In this document: positions 9,195-16,794 of the stretch, one piece after another
How the letters are laid out: each line of letters begins with the position of its first letter
Position numbering within the stretch: the first letter of the stretch is position 1
Origin: Virgibacillus sp. LDC-1
Lineage (GTDB): Bacteria > Bacillota > Bacilli > Bacillales > Amphibacillaceae
Length of the DNA: 55,917 nucleotides
Assembly (NCBI RefSeq): GCF_030137545.1
Contig: NZ_JARUVL010000017.1
Location: 1-55,917, forward strand
Reading direction: 5' to 3'
Program-made: the position numbers and the translations under genes
The notes under the pieces: model-generated
Seen by the model: the letters and a program-made list of their open reading frames with translations, nothing else
Told to the model about the DNA's origin: nothing
The model's database searches: none

Positions 9195-9318
9195 TTATAA
9201 AGGAGCATCCTTTCACAGATTAATTTCTACGCTTCCATATTTCTGTTATTGTACCATAGTATGTTTTAATCTGCATCGTTGATTGGTTACTCCTCTATTA
9301 TTCCAAGATTTACATGTG

Positions 9319-9912
9319 TTACCCATTCATTGTTGTCCATGAGAATTTTATCCGTTTTGCTAAATTGACCATGAATATGGCAGCAAGGCATGCGAGCGCA
9401 CCATCTTTAATCATAAATGGGATCATGCTAGTCCAAGTGGTGAGATAGGATATTTCTAAACCTAGCCACGTGTTCATAGCCAAATACATATAAGAAACAC
9501 CAATAATGTAATTGACGATTAGTCCGATTAATGCGGCAACTGTGTATACTGGAACAGAAGGCTTTTTAGTATATTCAGCAATCCATCCAACAAAAAATGC
9601 TACAAAAATAAATGAAATTATAAATCCACCAGTAGGAGAAATTAATGCCATTGGCCCAGCAGACATGCTAGCAAAGACAGGGACACCTGCTATTCCTACG
9701 AGAACATAAGCAATAATGGAAAATCCACCAAGCCTTTTACCTAGCATTAAACCTGCAAGAATGGCAAAAAATGTTTGCAGCGATAATGGAACTGATGCGC
9801 CCCCGATAGGAATGGAAAGCATTGGAAACCAAACTGTTATATTGGCACCGATGGCCATTAAGCAGACGAAGACTGCTCCATAGGTCAAATCAATTGGTCG
9901 TATATGTTTCAT
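9319..9912 (-). CDS. bioY: Biotin transporter BioY (ECF S component)
   Basis: The protein of 197 residues is the membrane substrate-binding subunit of an energy-coupling-factor biotin importer. Six hydrophobic segments and the family motifs (LSLQTFFAILAGLMLG, SPTGGFIISF) are clear. No bioM/bioN-type energising subunits are adjacent, so it probably uses the shared EcfAT module encoded elsewhere. The BirA operator and promoter just upstream show that it is repressed when biotin is sufficient. Confidence 0.93.
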   Translation of the reverse strand: MKHIRPIDLTYGAVFVCLMAIGANITVWFPMLSIPIGGASVPLSLQTFFAILAGLMLGKRLGGFSIIAYVLVGIAGVPVFASMSAGPMALISPTGGFIISFIFVAFFVGWIAEYTKKPSVPVYTVAALIGLIVNYIIGVSYMYLAMNTWLGLEISYLTTWTSMIPFMIKDGALACLAAIFMVNLAKRIKFSWTTMNG

Positions 9913-9937
9913 TAAAAATTCTCTCCTCTCTTTTAAA

Positions 9938-9967
9938 ATAATAAATGGGGAGAATATATAATGTCAA
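9938..9967 (-). promoter_or_regulatory. bioY promoter
   Basis: On the minus strand, TTGACA (9967-9962) and TATTAT (9943-9938) are separated by 18 bp. The -35 box lies inside the BirA half site, giving direct steric repression. Confidence 0.65.
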
Positions 9968-9989
9968 CTATTTTTTAAATCGGTTAACA
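9962..9989. promoter_or_regulatory. BirA operator of bioY
   Basis: Half sites TGTCAAC (9962-9968) and GTTAACA (9983-9989) are separated by 14 bp. The known Firmicute BirA pattern is TGTTAAC-N14/15-GTTAACA, so there is one mismatch in all. Position and gene content agree with biotin control. Confidence 0.8.
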
Positions 9990-10019
9990 ATTAAAATGTA
10001 GGTATTCTCTTTTAAATTA

Positions 10020-10051
10020 AAAAAGCACGCGCATAATATTACGCACGTGCT
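10020..10051 (-). terminator. Intrinsic terminator after deoD
   Basis: Read on the minus strand, the stem AGCACGTGCGTAAT/ATTATGCGCGTGCT (one G-U pair type) is followed by TTTTTTAA. Confidence 0.8.
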
Positions 10052-10059
10052 CATTCCTC

Positions 10060-10767
10060 TTATTTAATTGCTGCTTCTAATGCGATTTCCATCATTTCAT
10101 TAAAGGTCGTTTGTCTTTCTTCAGCAGTGGTTTCTTCACCAGTTAAGATATGATCGGAAACAGTTAGCACGGATAGTGCTTGGCGACCATACTTAGCTGC
10201 GAGTGTATAAAGTGCAGTCGTTTCCATTTCCACAGCAAGCACTTTATATTTCGCTAATAGTTCATTTACTTCATTTGCATTATCACGATAGAATGTATCA
10301 CTTGTAAATACATTCCCAACCTGTACTTGAAGTCCCTTCGCAATACCAGCTTCATAAGCATTTTTCAAAAGAGTAAAGTCTGCTAATGGTGCATAATCAA
10401 TCCCTTGAAAAATAAGCTTGTTCATTTGTGAATCTGTTGTAGATCCTTGTGCCAAAATGACGTCACGTACTTTAACATCTTTCTGAATGGCACCACATGT
10501 CCCTACACGGATTAGTTTTTTCACGTCATAGCTTTGGATAAGCTCATTGACGTATATGGAGATGGATGGAACACCCATGCCTGTCCCTTGAACAGAGACA
10601 CGTTCTCCTTTATATGTACCAGTGAATCCAAGCATTCCACGTACTTCATTATATTGTTGGACATCCTCTAAAAAAGTTTCAGCAATAAATTTTGCGCGTA
10701 GAGGATCACCAGGTAATAAAATTTTATCAGCGATTTCACCAGATTTTGCTCCTATATGAACACTCAT
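10060..10767 (-). CDS. deoD: Purine-nucleoside phosphorylase DeoD
   Basis: The 235-residue protein is the trimeric/hexameric DeoD type. It cleaves purine (deoxy)nucleosides with phosphate to base and sugar 1-phosphate. Diagnostic segments are [37 protein letters not shown] and the catalytic Asp in SDHILTGE. The ATG at 10767 is preceded by TAGGAGG. Length is normal. It appears monocistronic, with its own terminator. Confidence 0.95.
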   Translation of the reverse strand: MSVHIGAKSGEIADKILLPGDPLRAKFIAETFLEDVQQYNEVRGMLGFTGTYKGERVSVQGTGMGVPSISIYVNELIQSYDVKKLIRVGTCGAIQKDVKVRDVILAQGSTTDSQMNKLIFQGIDYAPLADFTLLKNAYEAGIAKGLQVQVGNVFTSDTFYRDNANEVNELLAKYKVLAVEMETTALYTLAAKYGRQALSVLTVSDHILTGEETTAEERQTTFNEMMEIALEAAIK

Positions 10768-11091
10768 ATCTAATTCCTCCTAAAAAGAGATTCAATTCAA
10801 ATAAAACGTTATCATATCCGTCTTTTAAAAACAAATATAAGCTCATACGAGCGGAGAATTATCGGGAACTTGTCACATTTAAAAATGGAATCCTAATCGT
10901 TTTCTTTTCCTAAAATCTCATTTCATTAAAAAAAGAATGAAAATTTACGGTTAGATAGTAATAATATTTTATTAAAATAACGATTTAGTATATAATATAA
11001 ATTGGTTCAATGAATTAAAAATGCAATTTTTTGTTGCACCATTTACAACAAAGTACATAGTAAAAAATAACATATTGAAGGGATGATAACA

Positions 11092-11355
11092 ATGAAGGAA
11101 CAATCATTCAAAATCACTGCAGAAACAGGTGTCCATGCTCGCCCAGCAACATTGCTAGTAAACAAAGCAGGACAATATGAATCAGAAGTAGAAATTGCAT
11201 ACAATGGTAAAAAGGTAAATCTAAAGTCAATTATGGGTGTTATGTCACTTGGAATTCCAACAGGTGCAGAAATTTCCGTAATTGCAGACGGTAGTGATGA
11301 GGAAGAAGCAATTAAAGGAATTGAAGAAGTTATTAAAGAGCATCTTGGAGAATAA
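11092..11355 (+). CDS. ptsH: Phosphocarrier protein HPr
   Basis: The 87-residue protein has the phosphoryl-acceptor His15 (GVHARPAT) and the regulatory Ser46 (NLKSIMGV) in exact HPr numbering when started at the ATG at 11092, which supports that start over 11083. His15 rules out Crh, where it is Gln. HPr passes phosphate from enzyme I to PTS sugar permeases. As HPr-Ser-P it is the CcpA corepressor. No ptsI follows and a terminator lies directly downstream, so this copy is transcribed alone. Confidence 0.92.
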   Translation: MKEQSFKITAETGVHARPATLLVNKAGQYESEVEIAYNGKKVNLKSIMGVMSLGIPTGAEISVIADGSDEEEAIKGIEEVIKEHLGE

Positions 11356-11360
11356 ATAGA

Positions 11361-11397
11361 TAAGGCTGGAGCAATTGTCTCTGGCCTTTTCTTTTTC
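11361..11397 (+). terminator. Intrinsic terminator after ptsH
   Basis: A 10-bp stem, AAGGCTGGAG/CTCTGGCCTT (two G-U pairs), is followed by TTCTTTTTC. Confidence 0.65.
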
Positions 11398-11434
11398 AAT
11401 AAAACTAGAAAGATTTTTTAAATGAGGTGAGAAG

Positions 11435-11923
11435 ATGAAGATTTCTGTATCACAGCTTCCTGGAATAGGACAAAAAATATCAATGAAAACGTCAGAAGAC
11501 AATATGCTTGTTATTATTGTCCATCATACCGGAAAAAGGGAGCTATACTTTTTCGATGATGCGGACAGTGATGAAGCAGATTTTGCAATGGATTTAACTC
11601 CTGATGAAACGAGAGAATTAGCTGCACAGCTGCTAGGAGCAACCTACCAGCCAGCAGATATTGAAAAAATTAGGATGTTCAAAAAGCAGATTATCGTTGA
11701 TTACATTGAATTAAAAGCAAAGTCATTCTTAGTCGACAAAACGATCGAAGAATCCGATATTCGAAACAAGACTGGAGCGACGATTATTGGAATTGTGCAA
11801 GGAGAAGATGTTATTGCTATTCCAGAGCCGGATACCGTTTTAAAGCCTGGCAACATTCTAATGTCTGTTGGTAAGGATGAGCAGATCGCAGCACTCACGA
11901 AAATCTGCAATGGTGAGGATTGA
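11435..11923 (+). CDS. khtT: K+/H+ antiporter regulatory subunit KhtT
   Basis: This 162-residue cytosolic protein carries a C-terminal TrkA_C (RCK_C) domain (about residues 75-160, with GIVQGEDVIAIPEPDTVLKPGN). It matches KhtT (YhaT) of the B. subtilis KhtSTU potassium efflux system, in which it gates the transporter in response to ligand and pH. It is followed after 6 bp by the antiporter gene khtU. No khtS precedes it; the upstream gene is ptsH with a terminator. Confidence 0.88.
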   Translation: MKISVSQLPGIGQKISMKTSEDNMLVIIVHHTGKRELYFFDDADSDEADFAMDLTPDETRELAAQLLGATYQPADIEKIRMFKKQIIVDYIELKAKSFLVDKTIEESDIRNKTGATIIGIVQGEDVIAIPEPDTVLKPGNILMSVGKDEQIAALTKICNGED

Positions 11924-11929
11924 TGCAGC

Positions 11930-13108
11930 ATGTTTTCTGAATTTCCGATTTTACTTGATACAGGCCTTATCTTACTAGGCATTTTTGTATTAGGATATTT
12001 TTCGTTGAAGACAAAATTCCCGAATGTTATTTTATATATTCTTTTCGGAATCGTTCTATCTCGATTTTTAATGGACAATTCGATTTTGCACTTGTCTAGT
12101 GAAGTAGCTATTGTTTTATTATTCTTTTTACTTGGATTGGAATTCAATGTAAAGCGCTTAGGTGGAATTGCAAGAAAAATATGGACGTCTGGTTTACTCG
12201 ATATTTTTCTTAGTATGGTCGTGTCAATCCTTATTGCCGTTGGATTCGGATTAGATTGGCTGACCGCATTTTTAATTGGTGGCATTACGTATGCGACGAG
12301 CTCTTCTATTACTGCCAAGCTACTTAATGATAAAGGACGAATGGCAAATACAGAAACAGAGTTTATTTTAGGTGTCCTTATCTTTGAGGATTTAATAGCG
12401 CCGATCATTGTTGCGGTTCTTATTGCAACTCATAGTGGGGAAGCTTTTACAAGTATGGACCTTATCATATTAATGGGGAAAATATTAGGGCTAGCATTTA
12501 CAGCTGTTCTGTTAGGGAAAACTGTCTTCAAGAAATTTGAAGATTTTCTTATAAAAATTGATGATGAAGATATTAAAATCGGACTATTAGTAGGAATTTC
12601 TACGGTGTTCGGTGGGGTGGCCTTGTACCTTGGCTTATCTGAAGTGCTTGGAGCGTTTCTCGCTGGTGTTATGCTTGCAGAAATCGGAAAGGTAGAGCGA
12701 ATACAAACAGCAGTTACGCCAATTCAGGATTTACTGCTACCTACATTTTTTATTTACTTCGGCTCAACAGTCAATATACAAGAAGGAATTCCAATGATAA
12801 CACTTCTTGTTGTGTTAATTAGTTGGTCGATTGTTGCGAAGGTGCTGGTCGGTGTAATTGGTGGTCGGTGGTATGGGCTGTCAAATCGAGTCGCATTACG
12901 AGCAGGGCTTTCGATTGTGGCACGTGGAGAATTTTCCGTTGTCATTGCAAGTATTGCCGCAGCATCTATAAAAGTATTTGCGGGTGTTTATGTAGTAATC
13001 GTTGCGTTTATCGGTATGCTTTTATTCAATTATGCTCCAAAGCTGACGAACTTAGTATATGGCAAACCCGTAAAGAAAAAAAGAAACCTTACACCACCAA
13101 CAGCTTAA
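11930..13108 (+). CDS. khtU: K+(NH4+)/H+ antiporter KhtU (CPA2 family)
   Basis: This 392-residue membrane protein has about a dozen hydrophobic segments. CPA2 exchanger motifs are present, including LLFFLLGLEFNVKRL, TYATSSSITAKLL, FEDLIAPIIVAV and LSIVARGEFSVVIAS. In B. subtilis KhtU exports K+ in exchange for protons during alkaline or salt stress. The start at 11930 follows khtT directly, and the pair is expected to be cotranscribed and to form one complex. Confidence 0.92.
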   Translation: MFSEFPILLDTGLILLGIFVLGYFSLKTKFPNVILYILFGIVLSRFLMDNSILHLSSEVAIVLLFFLLGLEFNVKRLGGIARKIWTSGLLDIFLSMVVSILIAVGFGLDWLTAFLIGGITYATSSSITAKLLNDKGRMANTETEFILGVLIFEDLIAPIIVAVLIATHSGEAFTSMDLIILMGKILGLAFTAVLLGKTVFKKFEDFLIKIDDEDIKIGLLVGISTVFGGVALYLGLSEVLGAFLAGVMLAEIGKVERIQTAVTPIQDLLLPTFFIYFGSTVNIQEGIPMITLLVVLISWSIVAKVLVGVIGGRWYGLSNRVALRAGLSIVARGEFSVVIASIAAASIKVFAGVYVVIVAFIGMLLFNYAPKLTNLVYGKPVKKKRNLTPPTA

Positions 13109-13121
13109 TGTTTAAATGAAA

Positions 13122-13152
13122 GGACAGTTCCCGTATTTGGAGAACTGCCCAT
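13122..13152. terminator. Bidirectional terminator between khtU and kapB
   Basis: The stem GGACAGTTCC/GGAGAACTGCCC sits between convergent genes. ATTTTG follows on the plus strand and an A-rich flank supports the minus direction. Confidence 0.65.
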
Positions 13153-13157
13153 TTTGT

Positions 13158-13550
13158 TTAGTTGAAATAAGCTTGGTATTCCTTTTCCTCTAAGCTCGTT
13201 AATTTTTGTAATGCGAGCTGATTAAATGCCGTGTCTTTAGCTTTTAATTTATCTTTTGCAACAGATACTGCCTGTTTCAAGGAATCTCCATAATTAGGCA
13301 CTTCTCCTTCGAACCGATGGACAGCAGGCTTTTTAACATTCATTTTTTCTTTAAAGGCAAGTGCTTTCCGCTCATGAAAGAATACACCCTTTGTTTCGTT
13401 TGGATGATGAATATCACCTTGAAGCGGATGCTTGTGCACAGCGAGTACTTCAATGAGAAAGCGATCTCCACGATCTTCGACTATCTTTCCTATGTATGTT
13501 CCAGATCTATAGTGGGCGCGCACAAGATCTCCAGGTAGAAATGTTTTCAT
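13158..13550 (-). CDS. kapB: Kinase-associated protein B (KapB)
   Basis: The 130-residue protein matches the KapB family, described in B. subtilis as needed for KinB-dependent entry into the sporulation phosphorelay. The N-terminal half (FLPGDLVRAHYRSGTYIGKI) looks like an SH3-type barrel, followed by the conserved HPLQGDIHHPN and FFHERKALAFKEK. Despite the family's 'lipoprotein' name there is no signal peptide or lipobox cysteine here, so it is probably cytosolic. No kinB is adjacent. Confidence 0.85.
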   Translation of the reverse strand: MKTFLPGDLVRAHYRSGTYIGKIVEDRGDRFLIEVLAVHKHPLQGDIHHPNETKGVFFHERKALAFKEKMNVKKPAVHRFEGEVPNYGDSLKQAVSVAKDKLKAKDTAFNQLALQKLTSLEEKEYQAYFN

Positions 13551-13674
13551 ATCATTCAGCCTCCTTTATTCTATTTTGCCAAATATTAGCTAGAATAGCG
13601 ACAATTAAGATTTAAGTCGTTTTCATTTACCCGTTCCTTTGATATACTTGGGACAAGAAAGGACGTGTATTATT

Positions 13675-13872
13675 ATGATGGAATTTCTTTATTTTCCAGA
13701 TGATAAATCTGAATACATCCCAGCAGTTATCACGCTCATTATTTTTATGATTGGAGCAGCTGTCATGATGTATATTTTATACAAAAAATCAAAGAAGGAA
13801 GAAAAGCTTATCAACCAACAATATAAGCAAATCATTGAAAAAGACGATTCACCTTCACTAAATAAAAAGTAA
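13675..13872 (+). CDS. Small single-pass membrane protein, unknown function
   Basis: The protein is 65 residues from the first of two ATG codons (13675, 13678), behind AAAGGACG. It has one hydrophobic helix (about residues 14-36, AVITLIIFMIGAAVMMYILY), then a charged, lysine- and glutamate-rich C-terminal tail. That layout suggests an N-out or short anchor with a cytosolic tail. I do not recognise a named family. The terminator directly after it supports a real, monocistronic gene. Confidence 0.6.
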   Translation: MMEFLYFPDDKSEYIPAVITLIIFMIGAAVMMYILYKKSKKEEKLINQQYKQIIEKDDSPSLNKK

Positions 13873-13906
13873 GACTTTCCGTAAAAGGAGAGTCTTACTT
13901 TTTATT
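13868..13906 (+). terminator. Intrinsic terminator after the small membrane protein gene
   Basis: The stem AAAGTAAGACTTTCC/GGAGAGTCTTACTTT overlaps the stop codon and is followed by TTTATTTT. Confidence 0.85.
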
Positions 13907-14002
13907 TTATACATATTCGAAGATTTTTTATTGAAAGATGGTTTAGTTTCTCCTTAAATACAAATACTAGCATGTGAATAAATAAGAGAAGGAGAAAGCG
14001 AA

Positions 14003-14578
14003 ATGCGTTTTTTACTCGTTGTAGTTGTCTTATTACTCGCTGCCTGTCAGGATGATTCTCCAAATACAAAATCGATTAATATGTATAACGGTTCTGGTGA
14101 TATGGTTGGAACGGCAACATTAACAGAGCAGCCTGATGGAGTGAAAATAAAACTGAAGTTAGAGGGACTTACCCCTGGATTTCACGGAATTCATGTTCAT
14201 GAATACCCGAAATGTGAAGGTCCAGATTTTAAAACAGCTGGAAACCACTTGAATCCTGAGGGAAAGGAGCATGGTCTGATGCATCCGAAGGGACCTCACC
14301 TAGGTGATTTACCAAATATTGAGGTGGAGAGTGATGGAACGGTTGATGCAGAATTAATGCTGCAAGGAGCGACGCTTCACGATGGGAAAAAATCAATTCT
14401 AAAGGAAGATGGCACATCCTTAATTGTCGACGCTGGACAGGATGATGGAGTAAGTCAGCCAAGCGGAAATTCAGGGGAGCGACTCATTTGTGGAGAAATC
14501 CGAGTCGATAAAAAAGGGAGTAATACAGAAACACCTACAGATCCTACTGAATTAAACGAGAAGCAGAAACAGGAATAA
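14003..14578 (+). CDS. Cu/Zn superoxide dismutase-like lipoprotein (SodC/YojM family)
   Basis: The 191-residue protein has a lipoprotein signal (LLLAAC, Cys15) and a SodC beta-barrel. Copper-type ligands His64 and His66 (HVH), bridging His82, zinc-type His90, His99 and Asp102, and the disulfide pair Cys71/Cys163 are in place. The fourth copper His, normally in a V/I-H-A-G motif, is Asp143 (LIVDAGQDD). Copper-dependent dismutation may therefore be lost or altered. B. subtilis YojM is also reported to lack copper ligands. A low-complexity acidic, Thr-rich tail follows the domain. It is likely anchored on the outer face of the membrane. Confidence 0.85.
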   Translation: MRFLLVVVVLLLAACQDDSPNTKSINMYNGSGDMVGTATLTEQPDGVKIKLKLEGLTPGFHGIHVHEYPKCEGPDFKTAGNHLNPEGKEHGLMHPKGPHLGDLPNIEVESDGTVDAELMLQGATLHDGKKSILKEDGTSLIVDAGQDDGVSQPSGNSGERLICGEIRVDKKGSNTETPTDPTELNEKQKQE

Positions 14579-14589
14579 TATGTTTTATA

Positions 14590-14671
14590 AAAAAGAACCA
14601 CATAGACGATTTTAACGGAATCTTTTCCTTGAAGGTGAAAGTTTCACTTCATGTCATGTGGTCTTTTTCTA
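14590..14671 (+). terminator. Branched terminator after the SodC-like gene
   Basis: The outer stem AAAAGAACCACAT/ATGTGGTCTTTTT encloses about 50 nt that include a second hairpin, GAAGGTGAAA/TTTCACTTC. The outer 3' arm ends in CTTTTTCT. It is unusually long for a terminator. Confidence 0.55.
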
Positions 14672-14809
14672 TAACATATGTTAGAAGTTTTAAATGAAGA
14701 ATAATAGGATGCCGATAAAAATGATACCATTACTGATGGTATGAATGATAAAAGAAGACACAATTAAAGAAAGCATTGTCTCTAATCATGTCTCAAAAAA
14801 GATGCAAAC

Positions 14810-15982
14810 TTAGCTCTTGCGTTTCTTTACTGCTTCAATTATTCGAATTACTCCTTCTTCAATGGTAGCCCTTGGGCAGGCGATATTCATGCGCATAAAT
14901 TGTGCGGCTTCTTCTCCATATGCCACACCAGCATTCAATCCTACCTTTGCCTCATTGATCATAAATGCTTTTAGTTCTTCACTAGTAAGTCCGAGGCGAC
15001 TACAATCAATCCAAAGCAGATATGTGCCTTCAGCAGATATAACCTTTAATTCCTCGGTTTCTTCTTCTAGCCTTTTGGTTACATAATTTTTATGACTCTC
15101 GATCACACGAAGTAATTCATTTAGCCATTCCTCACCATGACGATAGGCAGCTTCGATCGCTGTGTTTCCCATCGTATTTAACCCAGAAATGCCTTGCTTT
15201 TGAAAGTATGCTTCTAGTTTAGTTTGTTTTTCTTTGTTTTCCGTTACGATGTAAGATGCTTGTAGTCCAGCTAGGTTAAACGTTTTTGATGGTGCCATAC
15301 ATGTGATCGTTGCAGCGGAAATCTCCTTTGACAGTGAAGCAATAGGGGTATGCTGAAAGTTAGAAAAAACAAGATCGGAATGTATTTCATCAGAAATAAT
15401 CGTTACCTTATGTTTTAAACAAAGCGCTGCCATTTTTTCTAGCTCTTCCTTTGTCCAAACTCTTCCAACAGGATTATGAGGAGAGCAGAGAATAAACGCA
15501 CGCACATGTTGCAGCTTTTCTTCCATTGCAGCAAAGTCGATGGTATATGTATTATCTTTTTGAATTAAAGGACATTTCACTATTTCTCTACCATGGCTTT
15601 CAATCACTTTATAAAAAGGCGTATAAACAGGGGTTTGGATTAAAACGCGGTCACCAGGGTCTGTAAACGCTTGGATCGCCATATGTAAGCTTGTAACTAC
15701 ACCCGGACTAAAGGATAGCCAATCTGATTCGATCTTCCAGTTATGTCGTTTCTGTAACCATTGTACGATTGCAGATTTAATATCATCATCAATGATGGTG
15801 TAACCATAAATCCCGTGTTTGGCTCGATTAATGAGCGCTTCATTAACGGCTTCTGGAGCTTTAAAATCCATATCCGCAACCCACATTGGCAATACATCCT
15901 TAGCCTGAAAAACTTCATTTAGCGCATCCCACTTAACGGAACGTGTATTTCGACGATTATGAACTTCTAAAAATGAATACAT
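14810..15982 (-). CDS. patB: PatB/MalY-type PLP enzyme (cystathionine beta-lyase/aminotransferase)
   Basis: The protein has 390 residues from the ATG at 15982, preceded by TTGGAGGT. It is a fold-type I PLP enzyme. Key features are the N-terminal VLPMWVADMDF, the NPVGRVWTKEEL segment, the Asp of IISDEIHSDLVF and the PLP-lysine motif SKTFNLAGLQ. MalY/PatB enzymes cleave cystathionine or cysteine C-S bonds, and some act as aminotransferases. Substrate preference cannot be read from the sequence. Confidence 0.88.
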   Translation of the reverse strand: MYSFLEVHNRRNTRSVKWDALNEVFQAKDVLPMWVADMDFKAPEAVNEALINRAKHGIYGYTIIDDDIKSAIVQWLQKRHNWKIESDWLSFSPGVVTSLHMAIQAFTDPGDRVLIQTPVYTPFYKVIESHGREIVKCPLIQKDNTYTIDFAAMEEKLQHVRAFILCSPHNPVGRVWTKEELEKMAALCLKHKVTIISDEIHSDLVFSNFQHTPIASLSKEISAATITCMAPSKTFNLAGLQASYIVTENKEKQTKLEAYFQKQGISGLNTMGNTAIEAAYRHGEEWLNELLRVIESHKNYVTKRLEEETEELKVISAEGTYLLWIDCSRLGLTSEELKAFMINEAKVGLNAGVAYGEEAAQFMRMNIACPRATIEEGVIRIIEAVKKRKS

Positions 15983-16054
15983 CCTATATACCTCCAAAAA
16001 ATTTTAACTATTGGTATTATTATAACGTATATTCATTTCTTTTAAATAGAAAGC

Positions 16055-16087
16055 AACAAAAAAAGCAAAGCGCTTTACGCCTTGCTA
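16055..16087 (-). terminator. Terminator-like hairpin on the minus strand without an obvious upstream gene
   Basis: Read on the minus strand, AGCAAGGCG-TAAA-GCGCTTTGCT is followed directly by TTTTTTT. The nearest gene that could feed it (to the right) is on the opposite strand, so the transcript it would end is unknown. Confidence 0.45.
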
Positions 16088-16172
16088 ACAGGGGGAATAC
16101 GAGAAAGTCTTACATAGCACATTATTCCCTTCTTTCTATTATTTAAACATTGAAAATAAATTAATTGCTGAT

Positions 16173-16200
16173 GGAACATTTTAATGGAAAGGTTTCGTTA
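16173..16200 (+). promoter_or_regulatory. Possible ECF-type promoter of the sigma factor gene
   Basis: GGAAC (16173-16177) and CGTTA (16196-16200) are separated by 18 bp, resembling GAAC/CGT(T/C) promoters read by ECF sigma factors. A start near 16207 would leave a short leader before the GTG at 16243. Autoregulation is common in this class, but the match is short. Confidence 0.35.
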
Positions 16201-16242
16201 CATATACAGGAAATGTACAGGAAGGTTGGAAGGGGGATAAAA

Positions 16243-16794
16243 GTGGATGAAATCGAATTAATAGCTCGAATAAAAGCTAATGATGAACAAGCGTTTACTA
16301 AACTTGTCCATATATACAAGCCAATAATTGAACGATTCGCGTTTCAATTTGGAATTAAAGACGATCAAATTTCTGACATTGTTCAAGAAACATTTTTACG
16401 TATTTATAGAAAGATCGACTTATTCCATGAAGGTAAGCTTTCTACATGGATTTATCAAATCACCTTAAATATTACGAGAGATTATTACCGAAAACAAAAA
16501 CGGCAACGCCGAATTTTGGACAAGGTACAAAGGAAGCATAAAGAGGAACGAACAAACGGGTATTATTTTGAAAAGCATGAACACATGCTCATTCACGAGA
16601 GTCTTTCACAATTAGAACTAAACTATCGAATACCTATTATTTTATTTTACTTTCATGATAAGACATATGAAGATATCGCTATTATATTAAATATTCATCT
16701 TACAACAGTAAAATCTCGTATTCATCGTGGAAAGAAAAAATTGAAAAACGCTTTTGAGCATTTGAATAGAGATGAGGTGTTGGTCAATGGATAA
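16243..16794 (+). CDS. ECF-family RNA polymerase sigma factor
   Basis: The protein has 183 residues from a GTG at 16243 behind GGAAGGGGG. It has region 2 (IVQETFLRIYRKIDLF, STWIYQITLNITRDYYRK) and a C-terminal region 4 helix-turn-helix (YEDIAIILNIHLTTVKSRIHRGKKKL) without regions 1 and 3, which defines ECF sigma factors. The stop overlaps the start of the next gene by 8 bp, so the two are translationally coupled. The target regulon is unknown. I cannot assign it to a named Bacillus ECF factor with certainty. Confidence 0.9.
   Translation: MDEIELIARIKANDEQAFTKLVHIYKPIIERFAFQFGIKDDQISDIVQETFLRIYRKIDLFHEGKLSTWIYQITLNITRDYYRKQKRQRRILDKVQRKHKEERTNGYYFEKHEHMLIHESLSQLELNYRIPIILFYFHDKTYEDIAIILNIHLTTVKSRIHRGKKKLKNAFEHLNRDEVLVNG

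Noticed and set aside
11701-12408. 235-codon minus-strand frame over khtT/khtU
   Set aside because: Antisense shadow of two strongly supported genes; the translation resembles no family.
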